Below, piece by piece: positions 22,265-30,792 of a stretch of 44,242 nt of DNA. The DNA lies in assembly GCA_001871115.1 (NCBI GenBank), contig MNUR01000002.1:113-44354 (forward strand). Reading direction: 5' to 3'. Below the pieces are notes generated by a model. The model had not been told where the DNA came from. It did not search any database and saw nothing but the letters and a program-made list of their open reading frames with translations. This DNA is from Elusimicrobia bacterium CG1_02_56_21. Its GTDB lineage: Bacteria > Elusimicrobiota > Elusimicrobia > Elusimicrobiales > UBA9959. A program made the position numbers and the translations under genes. Positions within the stretch are counted from its first letter, which is position 1. Every line of letters starts with the position of its first letter.

Positions 22265-25200
22265 CTACCTGGCCGCCAGTTCTAAGTCGGCGGTTTTCTC
22301 CGCCCCGTCCGAAAGATAGGTCACGCTTATCTTCTGGCCGGGGCTGAATTTCTTTAGTTCAGCGGAGTAGGCGCGCAGGTCTTCGGTAAGATTCCCGTCC
22401 AGCTTTAGTATTACGTCCCCGGCTTTTAAACCGGCGGCTTCCAAAGGCGAGCCCGGGCTTATTTCAAGCGCCCTCACGCCCCTGCCCTGAAAAGAGAAGT
22501 CCGGAACCAGCCCGGTAGAGGCCTTGCGGGGGGGAGTCGGGCCGCCGGCAGGCGGGGCGGCGGGGAGGCCGGACGGACGCGTAAGAAAGTCCGACTCGTC
22601 GGCCAGATAGTCCGTTATCTCGGCCGCAAATTCCCCCTGTTTTACCAGGCCCCGCCCGTCAATCTTGTCCGGGGTGTCCGAGGGTTTGTGGTAATCCGCG
22701 TTGGGCCCGCTGAAGAACTGCACGGCGGGAATTCCCGCCTCTATGAAACTGGCCTGGTCGCTTGAATCCAGGTCCTCTTTTACCAGTTCATATTCGGTGC
22801 CTGTTACAAAACCGGCGCCCCTGAAGATATGCGCCCATTTATCCGAGGACGCGGAGCCGAGTATCAGGATCTTGCCGGTGCCGAGGCGGCCCACCGTGTC
22901 GAAGTTAATGGCGGCGTTTATTCTCTCCCGGACTTCCGCCGGGACGGCGGCCAGGAAGGCCTTAGAGCCCACGCGGCCCTGTTCCTCGCCGTCGAAAGCG
23001 GCGAAAATGATCGAGCGCGCGGCGGGGTTCCTCCCGTAATGGCGCGCGAGTTCCAGCAGCAGCGAAACTCCGGAAGCGTTGTCATCGGCTCCCGGGAACA
23101 GGGAGCTCCCGGCCGCGGCGAGGTGGTCGTAGTGCGCGGAGAGCACCAGGTACTCATCGGGCTTTTTCCTGCCCTGCGCGGCATATATAACATTGTCAGC
23201 TCCAGCGCGGGGGTTCCCGGCAGGGAATGACTTGCCGGGGAGCGGACTGAGTCCCGCGCTTTCGAAGGCCGCTTTGATCGAGGCCGCGGCTTTACGCAGA
23301 CCTGCCGAGCCGGGGCCGCGCCCGCCGGCAAAAGCGGAGAGTTTGCGGATGTCCCCGAGCATCCGGGTTTCGGAGAAAACAGACGGCAGCCTGGCCAGGG
23401 GTTCTCGCCCGGGATAGGTACGGGCTGGGGGCCCGGAACCTGCGAGGTCCAGGGCCAGCGGGGAGCGGGACACCGTCCAGATTCCGGAGGCCAGGGAGTT
23501 CATCTCTTTGTCGAAAACCAGCCAGGAATATTTTCCGTAATGCGGGAGTTTACGGGCCAGCAGCTGCAGCTTGTCAGGCGTACCCGAGACTGCCAGCGCC
23601 CCTGAAAAAGCCGGGTCCGAAGGGTTGAACGCGGCAAAGACGAAGGTGTGCCCGGCCCGGGGGAAGCGCCGGTTCTCTATGGTTACAGTTTCAGGAGTAA
23701 AGCGCGCGCCGTAAACTTCCAGGCTTTTCTCAAAATCACCCGCCAGCCGGTTTTCAGCGCCGAAGATCCAGTAAGCTCCCGCCGGGTCACCGGCGACAGC
23801 CGTGTCGTCCGAGACATCGGGCAGGTTTTCTTTGTCTTTGGTCCAGGCCGCGGCCAGTTCCCTCCATTGGTCTTTGGCTCCGGCACCGGGCAGTATGATA
23901 GCGGGCTTTGCGGCGCCGAGTACGCGTGAAAGCGTGGGCGGGGTTTCCGCCGGGCTTAAGATCCGGAAAATATCGAATTCCGGGTCTATTTCAAGGCGCA
24001 CCGGCCGGAGGGGTACGCTGTAGTGAAAAGTCTCTTCTTTCAGCGTCATCGGCAGTTTTTTCATTCGCGGGGCCGCGGAGCCGGCAAGGTAGATGGCGGC
24101 CGGAACTTCAAGGCTGTAGGCCGGGCCAGCTTGTGTCTGCGCCAGGGTGAATTCCAGGGTGTAGCCTTCCGGACCCCCGCGCTTTACGCTGGCGTTCTTC
24201 ACCTCCAGCGCCGGCGCTCCCGCGCGCTGTGTCCATTGGCCGAAGAAGGGTTTAAGCCGCCCTTTGCCGGTGAGCTTCTCGAACCCGCGGCGCAGGTCTT
24301 CAAAAGAGGCGTATTTAAAACTGTTCTCCCCGTAAAAACTCCGCAGGCCTTTTTTAAAAGTTTCATCGCCGAGCATCCGCCGCAGCATGTGATAGGTCAT
24401 CAGGGCCTTGCCGTACCCTACAGCCTCCGAGGCCGAGGAATGCCGGGAGCGGAATTCCGTAAGCGGGAAATCTTTGCCGGCAGAGACATAGTCGGAATAT
24501 TTCTGCAGGGTCGTTCTCCTGTAGTCGCGTCCCTTTCCTCGGTTCTCGGCTATCAGGTAATCGGCCAGATAGGCCGTAAGCCCCTCGCACCAGTTGCCTT
24601 TTTCGTAATCCACAAAAACTCCGTTGCCCCACCAGTTATGGAGTATCTCGTGAGGGTAAGAGGAATTAATTATAAAGGGGAGGCGTATTACTTTGGGGCC
24701 CAGCAGGGTAAAAGACGGCATCCCGTAGCCGGTATCCCAGAAATTCTCTATCAGGGCGAATTTCCCGTAGGGATAGCTGCCCAGCAGCCCGGAATATAAT
24801 TTCATGTACCTGCCGGTGGCTTCCAGGTATTTAGCGGCCAGGGCTTCGTCAGGAGTGCGCAGGAAAGCGTAGTAGGTAAGCGGACCGTCTTTGCGGGAAT
24901 ATTCGGAATACCTGCCGCAGGTCATTGTGATCTCGTCCTGCGGCTTCTCCGTGCCCCAGACAGATAGATTGCGGCCTGACAGGCTTTTTACTCCGGACCT
25001 GTCTCCGCCTGCCGCCGCGGTGTAGGGAGACGGCAGATCGGTTTCCAGGCGGAAAGTGACGAGCGAGCCCTCGAAGCGGGGATACCAGCCTGAAGCCCCT
25101 GAAAGATAACAGCCCTCCGCGGAAATTGTACCCGGGGTCTCCGAAAAACTGCGCGAGTATTCCTGCGCCTGCTCTCCGGGCGGGTGGGAGATTATCCCGC

Positions 25201-25543
25201 CGTAATTAAGCGTAAAGCTCCGGACCGGCTTTTTTGCCGACAGGCGATAGACGGAGTATATCCCCGAGGCCGAGGAGGAATTTATCCCGTATCTCTCCCC
25301 GGCGGTTTCCGGGGGCAGTTCTTCTATAAGCGCGCCGGCGGCGGACGGGGCGAGGCCGCTGTGCAGGGTGAAAACGAATTCTGTGCGCGGAGAAGGAAAG
25401 GAAACCCTGTCTGAAGCGGTTATCCGGCCTTCAGCGGGGCTGATCCTGGCTTTTATCAGGTGGTCGGAGATCTCCGGCTGCGCGCAATAGGCCATGGTGG
25501 AAACTAAAAGCAGGGCCGGGAAGAGGGCGGTAATGTTTTTCAT
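22265..25543 (-). CDS. Secreted M1-M28-PDZ fusion metallopeptidase
   Basis: A 1092-residue exported protein with two metallopeptidase units in one chain. After a signal peptide (1-20), residues about 30-530 form an M1-type gluzincin: HEILH at 298-302, NWWGN after it and the Glu of NWCEGLTAY at 320, one residue closer than in classical M1. Residues about 540-735 are a linker region of unclear fold. Residues about 745-985 are an M28 aminopeptidase with its full metal set: H804 (SAHYDH), the Asp pair 820-821 (GADDNASG), E853-854 (DGEEQG), D882 (NFDTVGR) and H952 (YHKPSDTPD). A Pro/Gly linker leads to a C-terminal PDZ domain (about 1010-1088, SPGSPLEAAGLKAGDVIL). It probably degrades peptides outside the cytoplasm. 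Shine-Dalgarno aggag lies ten bases before the ATG. It is monocistronic. Confidence 0.92.
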   Translation of the reverse strand: MKNITALFPALLLVSTMAYCAQPEISDHLIKARISPAEGRITASDRVSFPSPRTEFVFTLHSGLAPSAAGALIEELPPETAGERYGINSSSASGIYSVYRLSAKKPVRSFTLNYGGIISHPPGEQAQEYSRSFSETPGTISAEGCYLSGASGWYPRFEGSLVTFRLETDLPSPYTAAAGGDRSGVKSLSGRNLSVWGTEKPQDEITMTCGRYSEYSRKDGPLTYYAFLRTPDEALAAKYLEATGRYMKLYSGLLGSYPYGKFALIENFWDTGYGMPSFTLLGPKVIRLPFIINSSYPHEILHNWWGNGVFVDYEKGNWCEGLTAYLADYLIAENRGKGRDYRRTTLQKYSDYVSAGKDFPLTEFRSRHSSASEAVGYGKALMTYHMLRRMLGDETFKKGLRSFYGENSFKYASFEDLRRGFEKLTGKGRLKPFFGQWTQRAGAPALEVKNASVKRGGPEGYTLEFTLAQTQAGPAYSLEVPAAIYLAGSAAPRMKKLPMTLKEETFHYSVPLRPVRLEIDPEFDIFRILSPAETPPTLSRVLGAAKPAIILPGAGAKDQWRELAAAWTKDKENLPDVSDDTAVAGDPAGAYWIFGAENRLAGDFEKSLEVYGARFTPETVTIENRRFPRAGHTFVFAAFNPSDPAFSGALAVSGTPDKLQLLARKLPHYGKYSWLVFDKEMNSLASGIWTVSRSPLALDLAGSGPPARTYPGREPLARLPSVFSETRMLGDIRKLSAFAGGRGPGSAGLRKAAASIKAAFESAGLSPLPGKSFPAGNPRAGADNVIYAAQGRKKPDEYLVLSAHYDHLAAAGSSLFPGADDNASGVSLLLELARHYGRNPAARSIIFAAFDGEEQGRVGSKAFLAAVPAEVRERINAAINFDTVGRLGTGKILILGSASSDKWAHIFRGAGFVTGTEYELVKEDLDSSDQASFIEAGIPAVQFFSGPNADYHKPSDTPDKIDGRGLVKQGEFAAEITDYLADESDFLTRPSGLPAAPPAGGPTPPRKASTGLVPDFSFQGRGVRALEISPGSPLEAAGLKAGDVILKLDGNLTEDLRAYSAELKKFSPGQKISVTYLSDGAEKTADLELAAR

Positions 25544-25574
25544 CTGGCATAGTCTCCTGTAATTACAGATATAC

Positions 25575-25626
25575 TATAATTTTCTGGTAGAGCGGGAAAC
25601 CTGCCGGTAAGTAAAGAGCGCTCTTT
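25575..25626 (+). promoter_or_regulatory. -10 hexamer TATAAT and a palindrome upstream of the phosphopentomutase gene
   Basis: TATAAT at 25575-25580 faces the gene at 25696. Downstream, 25613-25626 is a perfect 14-base palindrome (aaagagc with gctcttt) followed by a second gcgct. This is an operator-like dyad in the 5' leader, in the 152-base gap between two divergent genes. No regulator is recognised nearby. Confidence 0.38.
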
Positions 25627-25695
25627 TAGCGCTATTGCAGACGCCGCCGAGATCCCCGACTTTTACGGATTTTATTGATTATTCCCGGAGAACTT

Positions 25696-26928
25696 ATGAA
25701 ACATCCGCAAAAAACCGCATTGCTGCTTGTAATCGACGCCGTAGGGCTTTCAACCCTTGAATACCTGCTGTCAAAATATCCGCGCAAGGTCAAACTGCCC
25801 AATCTCTGCCGGCTCGGACTGGGACAGATTGTGCTGCCCCAATTCCGGGAACGGCTTTCAAAGGCTTCCGGCAAAGCCTACGCGGCGAGGGTCAGCCAGG
25901 TTTCAGCCACGGCCGACAGCCTGGTCGGGCACCGCGAAATGATGGGGGTTATAGACCACCGCACCTACGACCTGTTCAATGACGGGTTCAGCTCCGAATA
26001 TCTCGCTGAACTGGAGAAGCGTATAGGCAGGAAAACTGTCTTCAACAGGATGGCGGCCGGGATGGAAGCTATAGAGCTCAACGCCGCCGAGCACGAGCGT
26101 ACCGGCAGGCCCATCGTTTACGCCAGCAAATGCGACCCGCTGATACAGCTGGCCATGAACGAGGCCGTGATCCCGGTAGCCGAGCAGCATAAGATCGCCG
26201 ATACCGCTTTTGCGCTGGCGATGGAAATGAAGATACCCATAACCCGGGCGATAGCGCGGTCTTATATAAAGAACGCGCAGGGAGAGATCATCCGCACCAC
26301 TAACCGGCATGACGCCGTCCTGCCCATCGGACAGGATACCCTGGTGGACATCCTGAGGGGCGGCGCCGTCTGGACGGTAGCCGTAGGTAAGACCAGCGAC
26401 CTGGTGAACACGGCCTACCACGCCAGGATAAAACTTAATTCGGAGGTCTTTATCGACCCCGCGCTTAAGCTGCGTTTTGTCCATCCTAAAAAAAAGGACA
26501 CGAACCCTTTCTCGATACAGGGGACCATAAACGCGCTGCAGGCCGCGCATTCCGTCTACCGCCCTAAGGGAACTTTTATATTCACCAATCTCGTGGACAC
26601 GGACAGCGTCTACGGGCACACACGGGACGTGGAAGGCGCGCTTAGATCCCTGGAGGAGATAGACAGGACCCTGCCCCTGATAGAGGGTAATCTCGCAAAG
26701 GGGGACTTGCTGGGGATAACCGCGGACCACGGCATGCTGCACCGCGAAGATTACGGCTACCACAGCAATGAGCCGCTGCCTTTTATAGCTTACCGGAAGG
26801 GCTGCGACAGAAAACTCGGAGGCCTTAAGACGGGGCAGCTGCCCGGCCTGACCGACATAGGCGGCGTCTTCGCCCAGTTCTTCGGCGTGCAGGCGCAGTA
26901 TAAAAAGATAGTCGCAACCGGCAAATAG
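25696..26928 (+). CDS. deoB: Phosphopentomutase-like enzyme (DeoB family, alkaline phosphatase superfamily)
   Basis: A 410-residue cytosolic metalloenzyme related to phosphopentomutase, which interconverts (deoxy)ribose 1- and 5-phosphate in nucleoside breakdown. Family motifs run in order: LLLVIDAVG (metal Asp), ATADSLVGHREMMG (nucleophile loop), GRPIVYASKCDPLIQLAMNE, TTNRHDAVLP, FTNLVDTDSVYGHTRDVEGAL (metal Asp and His), ITADHG (metal Asp and His) and YGYHSNEPLPFI (metal His). In usual DeoB the nucleophile loop reads KDTxTGH with a phosphorylated Thr. Here it reads ADSLVGH, replacing Thr by Ser and losing the Lys. It may still be a mutase or may have shifted substrate. The ATG at 25696 has ggag six bases upstream; an in-frame TTG at 25675 is less likely. 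It ends at a terminator. A nucleoside importer is encoded at 10678. Confidence 0.87.
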   Translation: MKHPQKTALLLVIDAVGLSTLEYLLSKYPRKVKLPNLCRLGLGQIVLPQFRERLSKASGKAYAARVSQVSATADSLVGHREMMGVIDHRTYDLFNDGFSSEYLAELEKRIGRKTVFNRMAAGMEAIELNAAEHERTGRPIVYASKCDPLIQLAMNEAVIPVAEQHKIADTAFALAMEMKIPITRAIARSYIKNAQGEIIRTTNRHDAVLPIGQDTLVDILRGGAVWTVAVGKTSDLVNTAYHARIKLNSEVFIDPALKLRFVHPKKKDTNPFSIQGTINALQAAHSVYRPKGTFIFTNLVDTDSVYGHTRDVEGALRSLEEIDRTLPLIEGNLAKGDLLGITADHGMLHREDYGYHSNEPLPFIAYRKGCDRKLGGLKTGQLPGLTDIGGVFAQFFGVQAQYKKIVATGK

Positions 26929-26952
26929 CGGCGCGAAACAGGAGCAAATAAG

Positions 26953-26977
26953 AAAGCCCGGGGAGCCGGGCTTTTTT
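26953..26977. terminator. Rho-independent terminator between convergent genes
   Basis: A 9-bp stem (aaagcccgg at 26953-26961 with ccgggcttt at 26966-26974) has loop ggag and a run of six T (26972-26977). It serves the phosphopentomutase gene and, more weakly, the convergent hydrolase gene. Confidence 0.88.
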
Positions 26978-26995
26978 ACAGGACGCCGGAAGCTA

Positions 26996-28156
26996 TTATT
27001 CCTCTCCCGGTTCCGCCGCTTCTGCAGTCTCCGGGTGCTTGTACTCGGAGTCCACGAAAGCGCGGTAGGAATGCGGCGTCAGAGCGGCCCAGGTATATTT
27101 GTTGGCGGGGTTCCAGAGCACCCAGCTTTCAAGGTAATTAAGGCGGGTCGCCATTATCTGCGCCCTGATATCGGACGGGCCGTAGACCCTGCCCATGGAA
27201 AAATCCTGCAGGAAAGGGCGCAGCTTGGCGTAGTCCGTGCCGAGCTTTACCATGGCGTCTTTAAGCCCCCTGTTTATAACAATAAAAGGGTTGGCATTGG
27301 GGTCCTTAAGGTTATACTCGCCGGGGCCGTAATGCGACGGGTACATCATAGGGTAGACATAGTCGACGCCGGCGGCCAGGACCTTTATATCCTGGCCTAT
27401 CCCCATATCGTCCTTGACCGTGGTGGTCAGGCCGAAAACATCCGCCGAGATCTTTATATTATAAGGGGCGAGCCGTTTGGCCGAGTAGGCCAGGAAATCC
27501 CTTATGTTATTTATAGCTGACTGCCTGTTGTTGGGTTTTGAATAGCGGCAAAGAGAAGTGTTTCCCTCGGAGGGGTAGCGGATATAATCGAACTGTATTT
27601 CGTCAAAACCCAGTTCGGCCGCGCGCTCGGCTATGTCCAGAGTGTATTCCCACACTTCTTTATTATAGGGGTCCAGCCAGGCCGCGCCGTTGCGGCTGCG
27701 CCAGAGGCTGCCGTCGGGGTTTTTTACTCCCAGGTCGTGCCGCACATTCGGCAGAACCTTGTCTTTAAATACTACTATCCGCGCTATGGTATAGAGATTC
27801 GCGGCTTTGAAATCCTTCAGCATCGACGCGGGGTCGCTTATCGCGCCCTGATAAGAGCCGAACTTATGGGCTTTTTCTACCCCGGGGATATAAACCCTGC
27901 CGTCCGTTTCTTTAACGGCTATAACTACGGAGTTGATGACCGAGGCGGAGATCTTCTTTATCAGGCCTCGTCTTAACTTGGCGGAGCCGGCGCCCCAGCT
28001 GGTTATATGTATACCGCGAACCCGGCGCTCCGCCAGGACGAGCTGCCGTATCGCGGTAGTGGAGACCTGGACTTTCCGGGTGTCTGTCCCGGCGTGTATG
28101 CCCGCCGAAGCGGTGCCGGGAGAAGCAAGAAGAAGAAATAGCGCTGTATGAAGCAT
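26996..28156 (-). CDS. Secreted putative glycoside hydrolase (DUF4015, TIM-barrel)
   Basis: A 386-residue exported protein of the DUF4015 putative glycosyl hydrolase family, distantly related to GH13-like TIM barrels. A signal peptide (1-18) is followed by the family's opening RGIHITSWGAG. The INSVVIAVKETDGRVYIPG strand, the YTIARIVVFKDKVL strand and the hallmark LGFDEIQFDYIRYPSEG (candidate acidic active-site residues) come next. ISADVFGLTT and the DYVYPMMYPSHYGPG segment follow. Substrate is not known for the family. It is divergently transcribed from the pullulanase gene with only 41 bases between start codons. No Shine-Dalgarno is visible; TAAGAT lies seven bases before the ATG, suggesting a leaderless transcript. 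Glycan processing together with pullulanase is a reasonable inference. Confidence 0.88.
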   Translation of the reverse strand: MLHTALFLLLASPGTASAGIHAGTDTRKVQVSTTAIRQLVLAERRVRGIHITSWGAGSAKLRRGLIKKISASVINSVVIAVKETDGRVYIPGVEKAHKFGSYQGAISDPASMLKDFKAANLYTIARIVVFKDKVLPNVRHDLGVKNPDGSLWRSRNGAAWLDPYNKEVWEYTLDIAERAAELGFDEIQFDYIRYPSEGNTSLCRYSKPNNRQSAINNIRDFLAYSAKRLAPYNIKISADVFGLTTTVKDDMGIGQDIKVLAAGVDYVYPMMYPSHYGPGEYNLKDPNANPFIVINRGLKDAMVKLGTDYAKLRPFLQDFSMGRVYGPSDIRAQIMATRLNYLESWVLWNPANKYTWAALTPHSYRAFVDSEYKHPETAEAAEPGEE

Positions 28157-28163
28157 AATATAT

Positions 28164-28173
28164 ATCTTACAAT
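28164..28173. promoter_or_regulatory. Overlapping divergent -10 hexamers
   Basis: Minus-strand TAAGAT (28164-28169, preceded by TTG) faces the DUF4015 gene, and plus-strand TACAAT (28168-28173) faces the pullulanase gene. They share two bases, so RNA polymerase could not occupy both at once. The plus transcript has a Shine-Dalgarno (aaagggg, 28185-28191) and the minus one has none. Confidence 0.42.
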
Positions 28174-28197
28174 TTACTGACGCTAAAGGGGATTCAC

Positions 28198-30687
28198 ATG
28201 AAACTTCTGTACATCTTTATACTGGGGGTTTTTTTTATGCCGCAGCAGGTTTTGGGGGCTGACAAGCTGATAATTCATTATAGCCGGCTGGACAAGGTTT
28301 ATTCCGGCTGGAACCTGTGGGTCTGGAATGCCGAGGACAAGACCCCCGGTTTTGAACTTGCGCCCGCAGGGACGGGCCCGTTCGGCGTTTTTTACGAACT
28401 GGACCTGGACGCCGCAAAGCTCTCCGGTAAAAAGACCGGCTTTCTGCCGAGGCAGGGAAACTGGACCAAAAAGGACGCCCCGGACAAGATCCTGGCCGCC
28501 GCCACGCAGGGAGAAGTTTATTTGCTTGAGGGCGACCCTTCGGTCTATAAGGCCCCGCCTGAAATTTCAACGGCCATAACCGGAGCCTGGCTGGATGAAG
28601 GCGGTGCGGTGCGGGTAACTTTCACGCGCCCGCTCGCCGCGCCTTTTTTTGAAGCACAGGGATTTACCCTGGACTACGGCACGCAAACCTTCAAGCCCGT
28701 CTCCGCGCAGCCTGTCGGAGGGATTTATTCCCGCGCGGCAAGGCTGGCCTTCAGCGGCTTCAACCCGGATTACAGAGTACTGAACGCGGGGGGGTATAAA
28801 CTTAAGTCAGCCGGCTTCGAGCCGGTTACGGTGCGCCTGGGCGGCGCTGTTTACGGCCCGGGTTTTTACAGCCCTCTTGAGATGGGCATGAGTTCTGAAA
28901 AAGGGCGTTCTGTGCTGCGCGTTTTCGCGCCCTACGCGGTAAAGGTGGAAGCGCTGGTTTATGACTTCGCCGGCGCCAAGCCTTATGTTTACCCGCTGGC
29001 CGGCAAAGCCGCCGGCGTCTGGGAAAAGAATTTCGGGCGTTCCCTGGAAGGGAAATCCTACAGGATCAGGACCGGGCAGGGCGGGAAAGTGTACGAGGGG
29101 CTGGATCCCTACGCCCGCGCGGTCACCGGAGACGGCGGACGCGCGCTGTTGCTTAAGGACGAGACGCCGGTCCATCCCGGGCCTTCCTTCGACGCTTCGC
29201 AAGCGGTGGTGTATGAAGTGCATTTGCGCGACCTCACCATGGACGAGTTCTCGGGCGTGAAAGCTAAAGGAAAATACCTCGGGGCCGCGGAAGCGGGTAC
29301 CCGGCACCCGCGCTTCGCGGACATAACCACCGGCCTGGACCATATAGCCGAGCTCGGCGTTAATACGGTGCATATCCTGCCCTTCCAGGACTTTGAGAAC
29401 GGCGACAGCACCTCGGCTTATAACTGGGGCTATATGCCGGTTAATTTCAATTCCCCGGAGGGTTCCTACGCCTCCAACCCGGCGGACGGCTCGCGGGTGC
29501 GCGAGGCGAAGCAGATGATAGACGCCTTCCACCGCAAGGGGCTCAGGGTTATCCTGGACGTAGTTTACAACCACACGGCCGAAACCCGCGCGACTACCTA
29601 TAATTTTAACGCCGCGGCCATGGATTATTATTACCGGCTTAATTCGGACGGAACATATTCAAACGGTTCCGGCTGCGGCAATGAATTCCGGACCGAGGCG
29701 CCCATGGCGCGCAAGTTCCTCCTGGACAGCCTGCTGTACTGGGTGCGCGAATACAAGGTGGACGGTTTCCGCTTTGACCTGATGGGGCTGATAGATACCG
29801 ACGCGGCGGCCGAAATAATGCGCGTGTTGAAAGCCGAAAAACCGGACATCTTTATTTACGGCGAGCCATGGACCGCGGGCGCCTCTCCCGTAAAAGGAGT
29901 TAAGAAAGGCAGCCAGCGCTCCCTGGGCTTTGCGGTGTTTAACGACGGGTTCCGCGACGCCATAAAGGGCAGCGTATTCGCGCTCTCGGACCTGGGCTAT
30001 GTGCAGGCCGCCAAATACCGCGAGGGCGTTGTGCGCGGCATCCGCGGGGCGGTGGACGATTACACGGACGGTCCGCTGGAAGCTATGAATTATGTGTCCT
30101 GCCACGATAACCACACTCTCTGGGACCGCATTGACCTTTCGGTTAAGGATGAAACCCGGGCTAATAAAGTCCGCATGGATAAACTTGCAAATGCTCTGGT
30201 CCTTACTTCCCAGGGAATTCCTTTTCTGCACGCCGGGGAGGAGTTCCTGCGCACCAAGGGCGGGGAAGAAAATTCCTACAACCTTCCGGACGAAGTGAAC
30301 CGCCTGGACTGGACCCGCAAGAAGGAAAATCTGGAGGTCTACTCTTATTACCGGGCACTGATAGCGCTGCGCAAAGCCCACCCGGCTTTCCGGATGAAAA
30401 CCGCGGCCGCGGTCAGGGAGAACCTCAAATTCTACGAAGAGCTAGGTCTGAAAATTGAGCCCCCTGCCATAGCTTACCTGCTTTACGGCGACAGGGCAGG
30501 GGACAGCTGGAGGCGGATACTGGTACTGGTAAATCCGGAAAAGACCGCGAGAAAATTCCCGCTTCCCAAAGGCAGCTGGCTCGAGGCTTTTAACGCTTCG
30601 GGACCGGTTGAAAAGCCGGAAAAAGCCGTTTCAGGCAGTTTTAACGCCGGGCCGCTCTCTTTATCGGTTTTGCGGCTCGACCTGTGA
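28198..30687 (+). CDS. pulA: Type I pullulanase (GH13_14), exported
   Basis: An 829-residue debranching enzyme that hydrolyses alpha-1,6 links in pullulan, glycogen or amylopectin. A signal peptide (1-20) is followed by a CBM41/PUD-like carbohydrate-binding domain (LIIHYSRLD...WNLWVWNAED), a linker beta domain, a CBM48-like domain at about 220-310 and the GH13 barrel. The type I pullulanase signature YNWGY is at 408-412. Catalytic residues are visible: nucleophile Asp527 in GFRFDLMG, acid/base Glu556 in IYGEPW and the transition-state Asp637 in CHDNHTLWD. A beta-sandwich closes the chain. A good ribosome site (aaagggg) precedes the ATG. It is probably secreted or periplasmic, releasing maltodextrins. 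It pairs divergently with a putative DUF4015 hydrolase. Confidence 0.95.
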   Translation: MKLLYIFILGVFFMPQQVLGADKLIIHYSRLDKVYSGWNLWVWNAEDKTPGFELAPAGTGPFGVFYELDLDAAKLSGKKTGFLPRQGNWTKKDAPDKILAAATQGEVYLLEGDPSVYKAPPEISTAITGAWLDEGGAVRVTFTRPLAAPFFEAQGFTLDYGTQTFKPVSAQPVGGIYSRAARLAFSGFNPDYRVLNAGGYKLKSAGFEPVTVRLGGAVYGPGFYSPLEMGMSSEKGRSVLRVFAPYAVKVEALVYDFAGAKPYVYPLAGKAAGVWEKNFGRSLEGKSYRIRTGQGGKVYEGLDPYARAVTGDGGRALLLKDETPVHPGPSFDASQAVVYEVHLRDLTMDEFSGVKAKGKYLGAAEAGTRHPRFADITTGLDHIAELGVNTVHILPFQDFENGDSTSAYNWGYMPVNFNSPEGSYASNPADGSRVREAKQMIDAFHRKGLRVILDVVYNHTAETRATTYNFNAAAMDYYYRLNSDGTYSNGSGCGNEFRTEAPMARKFLLDSLLYWVREYKVDGFRFDLMGLIDTDAAAEIMRVLKAEKPDIFIYGEPWTAGASPVKGVKKGSQRSLGFAVFNDGFRDAIKGSVFALSDLGYVQAAKYREGVVRGIRGAVDDYTDGPLEAMNYVSCHDNHTLWDRIDLSVKDETRANKVRMDKLANALVLTSQGIPFLHAGEEFLRTKGGEENSYNLPDEVNRLDWTRKKENLEVYSYYRALIALRKAHPAFRMKTAAAVRENLKFYEELGLKIEPPAIAYLLYGDRAGDSWRRILVLVNPEKTARKFPLPKGSWLEAFNASGPVEKPEKAVSGSFNAGPLSLSVLRLDL

Positions 30688-30700
30688 CCGGCGGACTTTA

Positions 30701-30720
30701 GGCCCAGAGGGCTCTGGGCC
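30701..30720 (+). terminator. Hairpin after the pullulanase gene, without a T-tract
   Basis: Perfect 8-bp inverted repeat (ggcccaga with tctgggcc, loop gggc) 14 bases after the stop. No T-run follows, so it may end transcription inefficiently or protect the 3' end. Confidence 0.45.
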
Positions 30721-30752
30721 CAAGGGCACTTCTGTAAGCGCCCGTTTGCTGG

Positions 30753-30758
30753 TAGAAT
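30753..30758 (+). promoter_or_regulatory. -10 hexamer TAGAAT (TGG extended)
   Basis: CTGGTAGAAT lies 35 bases before the ATG at 30793 and is followed by a leader with a Shine-Dalgarno (cggagg). This makes the next gene a separate transcription unit. Confidence 0.45.
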
Positions 30759-30792
30759 ATTGCAGAAGGTAAATGTTAAGCGGAGGTTTTAA

